From NCBI GenBank assembly GCA_013398055.1, contig VZRS01012070.1:546558-610557 (forward strand): 64,000 nt of DNA. The letters run 5' to 3'. The position numbers and the translations under genes were made by a program. Shown here one piece after another: positions 46,589 through 60,079 of the stretch. Positions within the stretch are counted from its first letter, which is position 1. Every line of letters starts with the position of its first letter. The DNA comes from Ifrita kowaldi. Taxonomy: Eukaryota > Chordata > Aves > Passeriformes > Cinclosomatidae. The notes beneath the pieces were generated by a model. The model made no database searches, was not told where the DNA came from, and saw only the letters and a program-made list of their open reading frames with translations.

Positions 46589-49043
46589 TGCTTGCAGCCT
46601 GATTTGCTCCAGAAATGTCACTTCTTTTTTTGTGAGAGATTCCCAGCGCTCTGGCCTTGCCCTGTGGTATATCTCAGAGGTAATACCCATCTCTGCTTGA
46701 TGGGGATCTCTGTCCTACTGGCATTACTTTGCCATTGCAGTCATTGCAAGCAGACTTTCCCAAGCAATGCTTCTCCAATCACACATCCAATTCACTTCCT
46801 AAAAGCATAGCTCCCCCTCTTTGAAGCACCAGAGTGCCAGCAATTTGGAGCTAATGTGAGATGCATTTTTACAAGTTCTACGTGAAGAGTAGTGTACGTT
46901 GTCACATGTGTGTATGATGTCCCTGTTTACACAGCATCATTACCTTCCACCCTACTCTCCCCAAGCCTTCATCCTTATGAGCTCCTGTCATTACAGGTCC
47001 ACATTTCATCTTTGATACAATAGCTTTTCTTTGTTTGTGTTAAAATCTCACTGCTGTTCCAAATGAATTTTTCTAGCTGCCCTGCTTCTTTGTGTACAAT
47101 TCCTTTGCACTTTTTGGTGTATTCAGCATCTTTGAGTTTGATACTGTTGACACATTTAATCGATGCTTTTGTCTGTTTGCAACTAGTTCAAAATTAGAGA
47201 TAGGGACACATAATGTAGCATGCAGTGATGTTTTTGAAAGGGATTATTAGAACAGCTGAAAAACTGTGATTTTGAGCATGCTGGCCTCAGTTTAATTTCT
47301 CAAGATGTCATGTCCAGTCCAAACGGTGGAAAGCAAAACATGTCACTGCCAATTAGCTATGACTGTGGTCCATCAATTCATTTCAGGTCTTGACATCTCT
47401 CTTAGTACATCCACAAGTCTCCATTTGTTCTTTGGTAAAATTTCACGAGCCTCTGCTAGAAACCTTTAAAGTTGTGTCTGTTACATGCATTTGCTTTCTC
47501 CTGTGCCACAAATGTCTGTTTCTGAGAGAAACAAAGCATTATGTCCCACGAACCAGCCACTGGAGCATTCATCAGACAGTGTGCCGTGCTAATGCACTCC
47601 TGTGTTCGCTTGCTCACGATGCTGGAAGGTTTCCCAAGAACCATTTCCTAGGTTGATCACATCTTCATTTTCCTTCCTGTGTCTTTCCACCCAAAGCCAT
47701 TCATACATCTGGCAGAAAGATCTTGAGCTATTAAACTGAAACTGAAGACAAAATTTATTTCACAAAACTGTCTGGGGCATGGTGTTCATGTTTCTGCTCG
47801 CAGTGAATGCACAGGTATTCCAGCTAGCATTTTTGCATGGATATTTATATACGAAATGCGTGGGGTTTTGAATGACATTAGCTCAGGGTTTTTTGTTTTC
47901 ATGCCTGCATGTTTAAGGACACATTTACGTTGTGGGAAGTGGATTTGGTAAATACACAGTTGTCTGGATGTGCAATTTATATAGCATATGCTACATGCCA
48001 TAATGCTTGCAAGCAGCAAATACTTGTTTACAGCCTGTGCTGATGTGCCCCTGTTGTGCCCAGCTCAGTGAATTTAAGCGCTCAGGTTACCCAACTTCCA
48101 CAGCCACTGCTAGCAATACTCTAGAAGGTATAGAAATTAAAACTCTTCTTCACTTTAGAAAGCAAATTGTGGAACTGAGCCAGGTAGAGGCACCTCAACC
48201 CATCCACATGGGTGCAGCTGCTTCCCACTCCCTTCAAGTCCCACCATCCCACCCAGAGCCATGTCCTGCCTGGCCACAGACACCCTTCAGAGTGCCCAGC
48301 CACAGGGAGACCCCTTCAGCTCACGTGTGCACCAACACTGCTGCTGCTGTCATCTTTTTTCCATCACTTATTAGGCCTCTGTTAGTTATTAAGCAAAATA
48401 TTCATTCCAAAATCAGAATACTTCTAGATGGTGAAATATGATACTCAACATGTTTTTTGAATACCCAGAGTCGTGGAAAACCCACTGACGATTTATAGGA
48501 AGGTAAATACAACATCATCGTGCTAACAAGCACATTTGGGATGCCCCCCTTCAGGATCCCTGCCTGCTTCACATTCCCCTTCAAAGGGAGAGCAATAGAA
48601 CGCAGCAGTTTAGTGGAAAGACAGTGAATATACTACAGACAAGTAGATTTAAATCACCAAAATAATAAAGTTCTTTAGAGCAACAATTAATACTCATATT
48701 CGTATTCATATTCAGCCACCACTGGGCTGTCCTTATTTACTGATAAGCTATCTAACAATTTATTAGCCTATTAAATTCTGTCATTTTGGAGCAGGTCTCC
48801 TATCTTTAAACTGTAAATACCATATTGCACATGTAAAGCAAAGTTTAAACCAAAGTCTTTTTCTGTTGATCACTTGATCCTTTCTGACACCTTGGAGTTA
48901 AGGCATTTTTTCAGACCCTGTGTCAACTGATTTGAACTGCAGCAGGAAAAAATTGTGGTTCTTTTACCCGGAAGATAAATCCCCTAGGAAGAAGGTATAA
49001 CAGTCCTTAAAGCCTTCCATTTACTGCTTGCCTCAGGAAAATT

Positions 49044-49064
49044 AAAAAAAAAAAAAAAAAAAAA
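49044..49064 (+). repeat. 21-base poly-A
   Basis: Uninterrupted A run in SYN3 intron 3, not attached to a recognised element. Confidence 0.95.
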
Positions 49065-52000
49065 GATGCTTTAGAAATATTATTGGCAATTACAGAAAGC
49101 AAAGACATGGACATATACATGACTCCTAGACTGTGTATCTTGAAATAAGTAGCTACAATTAAGTTACCAAACAATCTTACTGAAGCCAGTCATTACTTTG
49201 CTTGCCTGATTTTTAAAACAAGCGTGGCTCCAAAAATTTAATTTTACTGTAACAGTGTTCTGGGTCTCCAGCTTCTCTTTTTTAGCTGCTAAGTTCTGCA
49301 CATCTGTAGGAGGGGGTGGAAGATTTGAGATAGTGTCAGCAAAATGTGCTACTGGAGACAGAGGCTATCATCTAACAAATCTAAAAAACTGCATCTGTGT
49401 TTTCTGTGCCAGTTCCACCATGGTTTGTGAGGGTTCCATCAGCCTATTCAGCACATTTCCTTCAGACAGAGAGCTGGCCATGAAGTGTCCTGTGCAGTCT
49501 CCAGCAAGCACTTTCCTGTGTCGGCGCCCTGTGACCCTTGCCCTGACTGAGGACACCGGTGGGATGAGCCGGGCACAGGGAGCAGTGTTGGGCTCAGCCA
49601 GGACTGGTGGGGTGGGGGATCTCCCACACATTGGTCCTTGTTACCCCAGCACTTAGCCGGGAAAAATTGGCAGCAGACCTTCCCCATTGAAATGTTAAAT
49701 ACGGGAAGCAGGAGGTAGTGTTTATTCATCCCGAAGGATCCCTCGCCAGCTTAGACACAGCAGCTCTTACAGCAGGGAAATGGAATCATTTCTGGGTGCA
49801 GTAGCTGGAGTACTAAAGAATGTGTAAAAACAAGTGTGGGTATATGCCTACTTTTAAAACACTTGGGTGGATTCTTCATCCTCCTCCCAGTGCACACACA
49901 ACTTCCCTTTGGACAGGTCTACACACACAAACAGAAAGAGACAGAGTGAACCATCTGCAGTCTAATTTACTCTAGAAAGCTCTTGGACTGTGTCACTTTT
50001 ACTGGGGTTAGATGCGAGGAATGGGATTTTTATTTTCACATTTCTCTGAAGGGCCCTTCATATCAGTATTTTGGCAGTGTAAAGAGGCTGTCAGTGTTGG
50101 CACTGCACCCACTCTGAGGTGCATTTATGCTTTCAGGATATTATAAAAATGTTTAAGTAGAAATGCAAATTTGGGCTGTGTCTGCTTCTGACAGCAACAT
50201 TTAGACCCCCAAACTATGATCTCAGGTTCTGTATTAGATTAAATTCAGTTCTCTGCTTGACTGCTGGGCTTCACAAGACTTCAGCTATTAATTCCAGTAG
50301 ACATGGGAATAAGGCAGGGATATGTTGAAAATCTGGACAGCTCTTTTACCTGGGGAATACTAGTGTCTTTGGGCACATTTCAGACTTTTAAGGATATAAA
50401 TTAATCATGCACCAGACTGCTCTCATCTCTTGTCTCCCTGTAGAGCTGCCTCTTCTGGCATGGGGCCCGATCATTCAGGAGAGAAAGCACATTTTCCTGT
50501 TTGCATGGGATCTGTCAGAGTGGTGGCCGTAGCACTTACAGTGTGGTGTGCGGGCTCAGTGCAACCCCACAGGACAGGCAACAGCTGATGGACCAGGAGA
50601 TGCCCAGGGTCTGACGTGGGGAGGACCCTGCGTGGAGAAATGGCCCTGGCAAGTGTAGAGGGGTGTCCAAAATGACAGCAAAGGAAAGAGGAGCAGCACC
50701 AAGGACAAAGCCTTGCTGTGGGGAAGGATCTTTGCCGTGGAATGATGTTTGGTCCTACAGGCCTTGCCTGAATTTGGCCTGTCTGTGTAAGGTGTGTGTC
50801 TCCCCCTGCTCGCTCTGGATGATGTGCCCTTGCTACTCACAGCCGTGCTGGGGCCAGCGAACTCTCCAGTTTGCCTACACAAGCCCATCCATTCCTGTAA
50901 CACTGACATTCCCGTTGCTTCCAGCTGATTCAGTGCTTCTACAATGCTCTGGTGACAACAGGACATCAACCTGTTGAATCACCACCCCAAAAATCCCTGA
51001 AAGTGCTTTTTGCCTGAAGCCTATTTTTACACCGCAAGCCGCAGTGCGGTCACAGCATGAGGAGGCAAATCCTTTCACATGGGAGAAGTAGAGAAGAAGC
51101 TGGCCAGCCCACAGGTGTTTCCCTGCTATTCAGAGCTCGCAGACTCCAGGAGATGTGCAGTCTGACTAAAAAAGATCTGCCTGCTCCATGATGCAAGACT
51201 CTTTAAAGCCTGGTGAGAACACTGTCCTGTGCCCACCGCATCTTTTCCCGTCCCAGTAGGTTCACTCACCCCAAAGGTCCATTGACAAGCAGCACTGAAA
51301 GGGGCATGGAGGTTTTCTGTCCCACAGAGGCCGTGCTTTCTCACCACACAGTAGCTGCATATTGCTAGAAGGATGTTTTCTTGTCTCTCCAGGACTATTT
51401 GTTCACAAGAGTTGGTGGTTTCTTGCAGCTCTTCTACAGAGAGAATGTACAGGAAGGCCGTGGGAGTAGCTACTGTCCCTGGACACTGATGTAGGAAGTA
51501 TTGGTAGGCCGTGGGTCACTTTCCAGCTTCTCATGTTCCAGGAAGGTTGTGCCAAAGACAAGCTCCAGCCTCTGTCTAATCCCTGTCTTTTTTTATTTAA
51601 CTCTTGACCTAATTAGGGTCTTTTTTTGGATGTCTTTTTCTAGTTATTGTTGTTGGTTGGTTGTTTTGCTGATTCCAAACCAAATTTCGGCAATTTTCTG
51701 TGAAGTTGCAGATAGGAGAAAAAAAATGGCAGAAACTGATTGGGAAAGTTTAGGTTTCTAGCAGCCAGATGGAAAAATATGTTGAGCTCATGGCTCTCCC
51801 AAGTTGCACAGAAAGTGCCACATGGTGGAGTGCAATATGTGCTATGTTTTTAACATTGAGAAACATTTGGGCAATATTTTTTCTATTGATGGCATGGCAA
51901 TCCATAAATGTAATGGAGAAGTGTGTGCAGCAGCCTGTAAGCTTTTGAAAATTCAGTTTAGGCAAGAGACCAATGTGCCAAATGACCACTTTCCTCACTG

Positions 52001-52785
52001 CAATACCCTGCAGAGACAATGAGCTGGGGCGAGGCGTCTAACAGGGCACACCCTGGCAAGCTGCAGTTACATACGAAGCAATTTAACACCTCTAGTAAAC
52101 ATTTATAAACTGAGAAATTATTCCCATATGGGGGATGATCTAACATTGTTTTTCACTAATATCTCCCCCTCTTCACCTGTCTGTCCCTGTCCTCTGGGGT
52201 TTTTTTGAGTTTTTTGGAGCAGGAAGTACAAAAGAGAAGAGACAGTAGGGTGTGATTATTTATGTATTTATTCTCTGTTACTTCCACCTCAGCTCCTGCT
52301 GCTAAACAGCTGCTTGGAGGCCTGCTTCTCCCTGCGGGGTTTGCTGATGTCCCAGATGAATAATGTCCCCTTCACCTCCCCGGCAGCTGGCGCCCAGCCG
52401 ACGTGCGGGCAGGATGCTGACAGATATTGAGAAAACATTTGGCATGCAGACAGCTGCCAGAAAGCAAAAGTCACTCTGAGCAGACCAGGGTGGGGAGCAT
52501 CTCAGATACTAAACTACTCCCTGACCCTTTTTTGCGTTTACAGGAATTCTTTCCAATAAGGAATGAGATGCCAGGGTCTAGAGCCCTCAATAATTAGGTA
52601 ATCCAGGATTAAATGCAAGAATTATTTAAAAATTGTGTACATTGTTTCAGTCTTGATCAGCTTTTTTTTTTTAATCAATCCTGCCATAATTTGTCTCCTT
52701 TCCACACGGCTTTTTACTAAGGCTTCTTCCAGGGAATGGCAATCATCCTAATGTCACTTCAAATTTAGCCCTGCAATGAGCGTGG

Positions 52786-52850
52786 TGTTGGGCCAGATGG
52801 TTTCCAAAGATCGTCTCCAACTTAAATTACTCTATGACTTTATTCTGTGG
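52786..52850 (+). mobile_element. short CR1 3'-end remnant
   Basis: GTTGGGCCAGATGGTTTCCA then AAGATCGTCTCCAACTTAAA and TTACTCTATGACTTTATTCT follow the terminal part of CR1 in plus orientation. It is old, with no coding content. Confidence 0.55.
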
Positions 52851-54141
52851 TGTTGGAAAGTATTTGGATCACCTTCTGTAAAAGCTTTGGATCACAAGCC
52901 TTTTGAAGGCAAGTTGGTGTTGGCAGGTGTGGTTGTTACTGCTTTCAGGCTTTGTCCGAGTCCGCATGCTTTTCCTTGTCAGTGTTGATCAGTTTAGAAG
53001 TGAAATACATGACAGACTTTTGAGACAGAGAGTACAGTTCAGAGAGAATGTGACATGATTTAATGGTTAGCTGAGCATTGATCCGTGGCTGAGAAGCAAA
53101 TCAGAGCATCTTCCAGGGTGTCCTCATCTGCCTACAGTGGTATTGGTCCTACTGCAACTGTGATTCCTGGCTCCTGCTGCTTTTGCTGCACTGATCTCCC
53201 ACACCCGCTATGTGTTTTACCCAGCCATTCTCTATTACAATGTTCAAAAAAAAACCCTGCTTCTCTCCTCCAGCCTAGGAAAGAGAGGCTATTCTTTATT
53301 CTATGTGGCTTTCTTTTTTCTCTAAAACCAGCTCTGTGTTATCTTATTTATATAAGCAATCACATTCGTTCTTTCTTTGAATAACTTCAGTAGAGTTTAT
53401 TTCTTTCTGTGGAAAATATGAGGTTTTGACTGAAATGACATTTTTGTCTTAGCAAATTTTCCACTTTACTAAAACATCAAAGAGGATGTTAAATCTAACA
53501 CCGTGATAGGGGAAAATGTCATTGATTCTGTATTAATTTTCAGTAATGTAATAAAAATGCTATTAACACCCAAGCAAAGCACAAAAAGAATGTGTTCCTA
53601 TTTGTAAATGCCATTTTCTGTTAGGTGTCAGACACCTGAGGCACTGCATATTTGGAGGGATTTTTGCACTTCTTGAGCAAAAGTTGCAGACTTACGGCTT
53701 GGACTCGGGCCTCAGAAGCTTCCCTGAAGGCTTCATTAATTGCCAGTAATGTAAAACTTATTGTGTCATGTTGTGTAATTATGCACTTCTCTTCTCTGTG
53801 TCATGCCAGATAGGGAAGGCTTTGGAAGAGAACTTAGTCAAAATGTCTTGATCACTGGGAAGTATCTGAAAGCTGAATGAAGTCTCCTTGAATAATGGAG
53901 GGTAGCCAGAACCTGAAGTGAGGATGTCATCTTCAGTGTCCTGGGAAGACCTTTTTCTATTGTCATAAGGGCAAAGTGTCTTCCAAGACTGTCAGTCTTC
54001 TAAAAAGAGAGCAGGAGAGCCCATCCTTCTCCAACAACACCAGGAAAAGCTCTCTCACCCATCATGGAGCTGAAGTACAAAGCACTCTTTGGCTGCAAAT
54101 GATTATTCACAGTGGAAGGGGTCATTAAGAGGTATTTTGAC

Positions 54142-54531
54142 TATCATAGAACTGGTTGGGAAAGATCTCTAAGAGCATTGGTCCAACCATTAACAAGCAC
54201 TGCCATTTTCACCGCTAAATCACAGCCCTAAGTGCCATATCCACACCCCCTTTGAACAGTTCAAGGGATGGTGACTCAACCACTTCCCTGGGCAGCCTCT
54301 TTCAATGCTTGGTAACCCTTTCCATGAAGAAATTTTTCCTGATGTCCACTAAACCTCCCCTGGCACAACCTGAGGCCATTCCCTCTTGTCCCACCCCTTG
54401 TTACCTGGCAGAGGAGACTGACCCCCACCTCACTACAACACGCTCCAGCACCTCAATGTCTTTCAGCGAGGCAGCCAAAACTGAACACAGGATTTGAGGT
54501 GTGGCCTCACCAGTGCTCAGTACAGGGGGAC
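54142..54531 (-). mobile_element. CR1 LINE 3' fragment
   Basis: The plus strand starts TATCATAGAACTGGTTGGGA and proceeds through GGGATGGTGACTCAACCACT, CTTCCCTGGGCAGCCTCTTT, ATTTTTCCTGATGTCCACTA and CCATTCCCTCTTGTCCCACC, which is the complement of the CR1 3' region in order. About 390 bases remain. The small frame open across part of it is not a gene. Confidence 0.92.
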
Positions 54532-57136
54532 AATCTAATGTGTTGATCTCACTGTTTCTGATACAAATAGTCTATTCTACTGTGTTCTTTCCTCATGCCC
54601 TTGAATCTCTTTGTGCTTCAGTGAGAAAAGCTGAAGGACCAGGAAGCAAGCCAGAGTTATGCCCAAATGCAGAAATAAGAAATAGGAGATCTCTTTAAGG
54701 CATGAAACCTCCCAGCAGGATGTGCTGTCATCATCTTCTCTACCACAGAGCAAGCTGGGGACCTGCTTCCTGCACAGAAATGTTATTGATTGTTATTCAC
54801 TGTGCCCCTGGTCTCCGTTTCTCTGTTACAGGCTCTGGTGCTCTTCAGCTGATGTTTATTCCCAGCTAGCCCCAGGCCTGGCACTCCACTGCCTTGTTCT
54901 CAGTATCCATGGGAACATTCACAGTGTTCCATGGCTCAAAACTGGGATTCAGCATCCACCTTCGCTTTAGAGATTCACTCCTCATCTGCTGCATGAAAGA
55001 GTGCCCTGCCTTTCTACAGGACACAGAGTTTGAGAATAGGCTTTTCTACATTAATTCTGTATTCTTGTGGCCATCGTCTAAGTAGAGAAACTCTTTCTCT
55101 GCCAGGATCTGAAAAGACAAGAGCTTTTTCCCTGAGCTTTTGGCTGGCAAAAGTAAAGCCAGCGAAGGCAGTTTCCCAGCCACTCTGTGTCCTCCCCGCC
55201 GAAGCTGGGCGTGCTCATTTGCATCCTCCCTCCCCACCACAGCACCACATCCCCATCCAGGGTGTTGGGGCAGATGTTCAAGGGGAAAATACTGCTGCTT
55301 CACTTGGAGAATGATCTGAACCATTGCTGTGCAGCCCCAGTAGGTGCTGTCCCATGAGCCAAGTCTGGGATAGTAACAAGCACCATCTTTTTCTTCATAT
55401 GCTCAGAAAGCTGGATGAGGAGAGACACACTCGTAGCTCCTGCCTCTCCAGGCCCCACAACTGTTCAGTAACTCAGCACAAATATCAAGCCCTGGTCCTA
55501 AGTAGCTGGTTAATCCTTCTTGAGGACCTGTGCCTGCCTCCAGGGCACTTTCTACACAGCAAGTCCAGCAGAACGGAGCAGCTCCAACTTTCCAAGATTT
55601 GTATTCACTTGCTGTTCCTCAGCGGGGGTCACCGCTTGCCTCATGCCCATTGACACCAGGGAGGTCCATAAATCGGCTGCACAGCGATAACACAGCCCTC
55701 GTGATGCTCATTATGCATCTTGCTGCTGGAGGAAAGCACCACCTTTGGTGCCAAGTACATTAGGGAACATGCCTAGGTTTAAAAAAACTCCATGGGAGGG
55801 AATCACAACATTTCTAAAGCTTGGCCTCTTGCATGACAAAAGCTGAGCATGCTCCTCACCATGTCTCAGGCAGGCGATAACAAAAGTCCAAGGCCAACAA
55901 ACAAAATGAACAGCTTTAAAACAACAAAGCTCTGCTGTGGTTTGTGTACGGTGTTTGTTGCCACAATCTGGCCCAGAGTCACCATCTCACATTTCCCTGC
56001 CAGAATGATGGAAATATAAATAGGGGCTATAAACCCAAAGAATTTCCAGCTCATACATCCAAAGGATAGAAATTATAGTCTCCTAGCAAGGAAAATGTTC
56101 GAGGGTAGTGAGGTAATGGGACCTGATTACAGAGCTCATTTCTCTGAAAATCTTTAAGACAGCATGGAAATTTTTCAATGTCCTTGATGCAACCTCTGCT
56201 AACATATAAAATAATCCCCTCTTTCAGTGGAAAAGCCCCTTCCTTTAAGAATGAACTGCTGAGCCCCATTTTGGGAACAATTTCTTTCCAGCAGCTGCTT
56301 CCAGATATTTCTGAATGGCTCCAAAGACAGAGCATCAGCAAGGAATGAAACCTGGCTGCTTGAATGATAATCCATTGCCTGTTGGCTTACCTAGAAAGGG
56401 CCTCACTTTTCTGTGCATTAGCTGAGGGCTGCTCCTGTTGAACCATAGGAGTCCAAGCTCCAGTCTTGCTAAATAATCTTCTGGAAGTGCATGCCATGAG
56501 TCACAGCAGCGTATGAGGGGCTCTGCTCATTTGATTAATTACATTACCGTGCCTGCCCTTTGCTTGTTGACTTACAGCCACAAGAGCCTGGGATGTGCTG
56601 CGTATGCAGTAAACTGATTAAAGGGGGAATGTGTGTCAGTGTATGGATGTGTACGAGAGCTTTTTGAAATCCCTCGTGATCTTCCCACCCACTGGGCATT
56701 GCTTCAATATGGAGCTCAAGCGTCAGGAAACGAACTTGCTCCCTCATCTGCGTTGCACATTGCAACGAGCTTGCCAAGTACGACCAAGCTTTTAGAAAGA
56801 AAAGAGAATCCCCCCACCAGTGAATTTATGACCCTTGGCTCTGCCTGTGGCTTGTTCCTGTGCATGCCTGAGTGACATGGAAACTGCAGAAAATCTGTTT
56901 GGCTTGCTTCTATGCTCTCACACTTGCATCTACGTTGGATTTTTCCTTTTTTTAATGACTAGGGGGTTTTTGTTGAGTTTGTTACATTATAACACAAGCA
57001 ACACACGATGAGAGGCCCAGAGAAGAGCAACATGTGTAAGTGAGAAGAAAGGGGAATGATGGAAAAGAAACAAGGAGTGGTTAGAAGTGCTTCTGAGCAT
57101 TTGGAAGTAAAACATCGCTCTCCTCATCTCTTCCAG

Positions 57137-57293
57137 GTCCTTCAAGCCAGATTTCGTCCTGATCCGGCAGCACGCCTACAGCATGGCACTGGGAGAAGAC
57201 TTCCGCAGCCTCATCATCGGCCTCCAGTATGGCGGCATCCACACGGTCAACTCCCTCTACTCCATCTACAACTTCTGCAGCAAGCCCTGGGTG
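57137..57293 (+). CDS. SYN3: SYN3 coding exon 4 (Arg156-Val208)
   Basis: The exon completes Arg156 and adds 52 codons beginning SFKPDFVLIRQHAYSMALGE and ending IYNFCSKPWV. It includes the conserved RQHA, the IIGLQYGG strand and NSLYSIYNF, which form the end of the amino-terminal subdomain of the C domain. KPWV (205-208) marks the switch to the ATP-grasp half (PF02750). The length of 157 bases fits the family. The acceptor is CTCATCTCTTCCAG ending at 57136 and the donor is GTAAGT at 57294. No frame disruption is present. A different reading frame is also open across this exon, but it gives an unrelated peptide and is a shadow. Confidence 0.97.
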
Positions 57294-59098
57294 GTAAGTG
57301 ATGATCCAGCTCTGCAGAGGAGATCTCTGCACTGATAAAACACCAAGCTCGCCTTCCAGGCTGTTTCAAAGGAGTTGGTCTCTTTAGGTTAAAATCTAAG
57401 CGACTTTAGGAATCCAGGTGGGAGTTCTTGGGGCAATAAACCTACCAGCACTACTTCTTTATCAGCCTCTAGTTGTATCAAGGCGTTATTTCTTCACTCT
57501 GAGCGGGACATTTCCCTTGTCCCAGACTCTAAGCTGGCAGTGCAGCAACACCTAGGTTTCTTGTGAGGCATGGGTTGGACCCACAGTGGAGAAGTTCCTG
57601 GAGGACTGTCTCCCCTGGGAGGGATCCCATGCTGGATCAGGGGAAGAGTGTGAGGACTCCTCCCCGTGAGGAGGAAGGATCAGTAGAGACAACATGCGAT
57701 GAACAGATGAAAACCACCATTCCCAATCCTCCTGCACCACTGGCCAGGAGGATGTAGAGCAAATCAGTCCAGTCAGGGTCAAACCACCACAGATGTAGAG
57801 TTTTTCAACAGTCCCAGAATGAAATACAATATTATCATGAAGTGTTGGTTCATTGAACCTGGAACACTGCACTTTGAAAAGACCTAGGCTGAGTCAGCTC
57901 CTGATGAGGACAGGACAGTGTTTTGATATTTTGCACTGGAAGCTCCCTTCACCCATTCTTTAAATTCTGCCAAGTTCACATGAGAATCTCAGATAATTTT
58001 GAAAAATATTATAATTGGCTTTTCTCAGCCCCAAATCAAAGTATGTAAAAATTCCCCCGACCATTTCTCTGACCAGCTCCAAGGCAGCTGAAGCTGCAGA
58101 AGAAGGAGAGCTGGGGAGATAAGTGGGCCTTGAGCCACAAGAGTAAGGCTGGTCATTGCAGTACCTGCAGGAGGAAGTCAGATGCTGATACCATTTTGCA
58201 GTTGGCATATGGGTTTTCCAAGCAGTTTCATCCCAAAGTGCCTTCTCTGATCACTGATGCTTCCAGAATGGAAATTTCCCTGCATTCTTCCAGGTTCAAA
58301 GCAGGAAACTACGGCTAAATGGATGTGAGGAGATGGGACTTTGCAATATCACCCCATGGAAAACTTTTAGATGCGCTTTCAGGAATTCCCTTACTCATTG
58401 CACAAATTTAGCTTGGAGTAAGATGGAATTTTTATAGCAAATGATATCTTCCTCATCACCTAATTAAGTGGGGTTTTATCGTTGTTTTTTCCCTTGGAAT
58501 AAATATCCTAGCGGTCCTCAGGGTGTTGGTTGGTAGGTCAAGTCCAGATGAGGTCTGTAGTGACTCAAACTTTTACTTCTGTGATTGGGCAGTGTTGGAT
58601 TTAAGTAATTTCTCACTAAAATGGTACCAGTGTCATAAACAGAGTCTTTTCAGTTTTCACCCCTTTTATAACATTTGTGGGGTTTGTTGAGTCCAAAAGC
58701 AAGATCCTGTCTTTTCCAAAAACCTCACAGTGCACCAATGAGGGCAGTGAGAACAACCTCACTTTGCCATCACTGTATAGGTGGATAATGTCCGTTTGAC
58801 CTCAGTTTCCATTTGATTTTCCAGTTCCAGGCTCAGTACCACACCTTCACATTGGTTCTGACACACAAGTGCATTGACCCTGGTGGCCAGACAAAAAGCC
58901 TCCACATTTACACTGCCTTTTGAAGACAGTCATGCAGTCGCTTCCATCTGATTTTGGGGTTGAGTCAGTCAGGGCTTAGCTGACACTTTGCAACTTATGC
59001 CTTGTAATTACGTTTCTGATGGTGTGAAGGGGCCTCAGGATGTGAAAGGCCTATTTTTAGGCATCTGAAATAAAAGAAAACAAACAAACTTAGCACAT

Positions 59099-59113
59099 AA
59101 AAAAAAAAAAAAA
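59099..59113 (+). repeat. 15-base poly-A
   Basis: Uninterrupted A run in SYN3 intron 4. Confidence 0.9.
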
Positions 59114-60057
59114 CCCAGCAGTGCAGTGTGGGAGAACTTGGCTCTGCCAGCAGTTTGGCTCAAGCTGCTCTGGGTCTGGTTGTGCCATGCTTTCCTCACA
59201 GGGAATACAGCTGGCACAGACAACCTTCCCAGAGGAGTCAAGGAAACCATTTGGAAACACTTTAAACAGGTTTTCAGAATGCCTCCTTTCCCTGCTGGCC
59301 CTGCACACACATCACCCCCAAACCAGTGACTGTAATGTGCTCAGCAACCTAAGATGCACTGAATGAGCAGTGCTCAGATGGTATTGAAGCTCATGTAGAG
59401 ATTGCAGTGGGGCATTTGAGGGCAAAAATCTTCACTGGCAGCAGAATCAGAAAATTTTGTTTTTGTGATAGCTGGGAAGTGAGAGATAGGGACACTTCGG
59501 TGCATGTTCCACTTTGATTGCAAAACTGGCATCTCGAAATAAGGGATCTGCATAACAGAGATTACTGGAAACTTCTTGGATCTAGAGAACAGTTGAGATG
59601 CATGAAGAAATGAAATTAAATACCCCTGGGAAATGTGCTTTTCACTCTCATTTTTCATTTTCCCCAAAAATGGTTCCATTTCATAGAAATGTTTATGATT
59701 TTGTGGAGGGGGATGAAATTGAGACTGTTTTTCCTTGGCAATTTGCAACCATGTTTTATTCTCAGCAACTCTAATTACAATCAGCTGAGTTTGGGTTTGG
59801 GTTTGCTCAAACATGCAGCCCCATTTTTTAATGACATTTGCCAGGTTTCCAGTTCTGCAATGCACAAACTTCTTCAAAGATTAAAACAGGCACAGTTTGA
59901 ATCAGATATTTCTGAGAGGAAAAAAAAAGAGTATTCAGGGGGTCTCACACCCTGAGAGAAACATCTAAGAAATCTAAGTTTTAAGATGATCCCAGAACTG
60001 TGGAGAAATAGTACTACAAGCACACTAAGCACAATGCTCAACGACTAATAATAATTT

Positions 60058-60079
60058 TTGTGTTAGAATTCTAACACAA
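60058..60079. repeat. 22-base perfect palindrome
   Basis: The centre is TTAGAATTCTAA and each side extends symmetrically by GTG/CAC and further matching bases, giving 11 paired positions with no spacer. Part of one arm, AATTCTAAC, is repeated at once downstream. Confidence 0.9.

Larger units (their letters stand above)
45488..57136 (+). other. SYN3: SYN3 intron 3
   Basis: Bounded by GTGAGG and CTCTTCCAG. It holds three CR1 pieces (45911-46588 plus, 52786-52850 plus, 54142-54531 minus) and a 21-base poly-A at 49044-49064. Nothing else coding or RNA-like was recognised in the remaining sequence. Confidence 0.9.

Noticed and set aside
57056..57301. 81-codon frame rich in histidine, leucine and glutamine over SYN3 exon 4
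   Set aside because: It is an out-of-frame reading of the real exon, whose own frame gives the conserved synapsin sequence.
59374..59877. 167-codon minus-strand frame in SYN3 intron 4 as a nested gene
   Set aside because: The peptide resembles no family, in particular not a TIMP (no cysteine pattern), and no promoter or splice context supports it.
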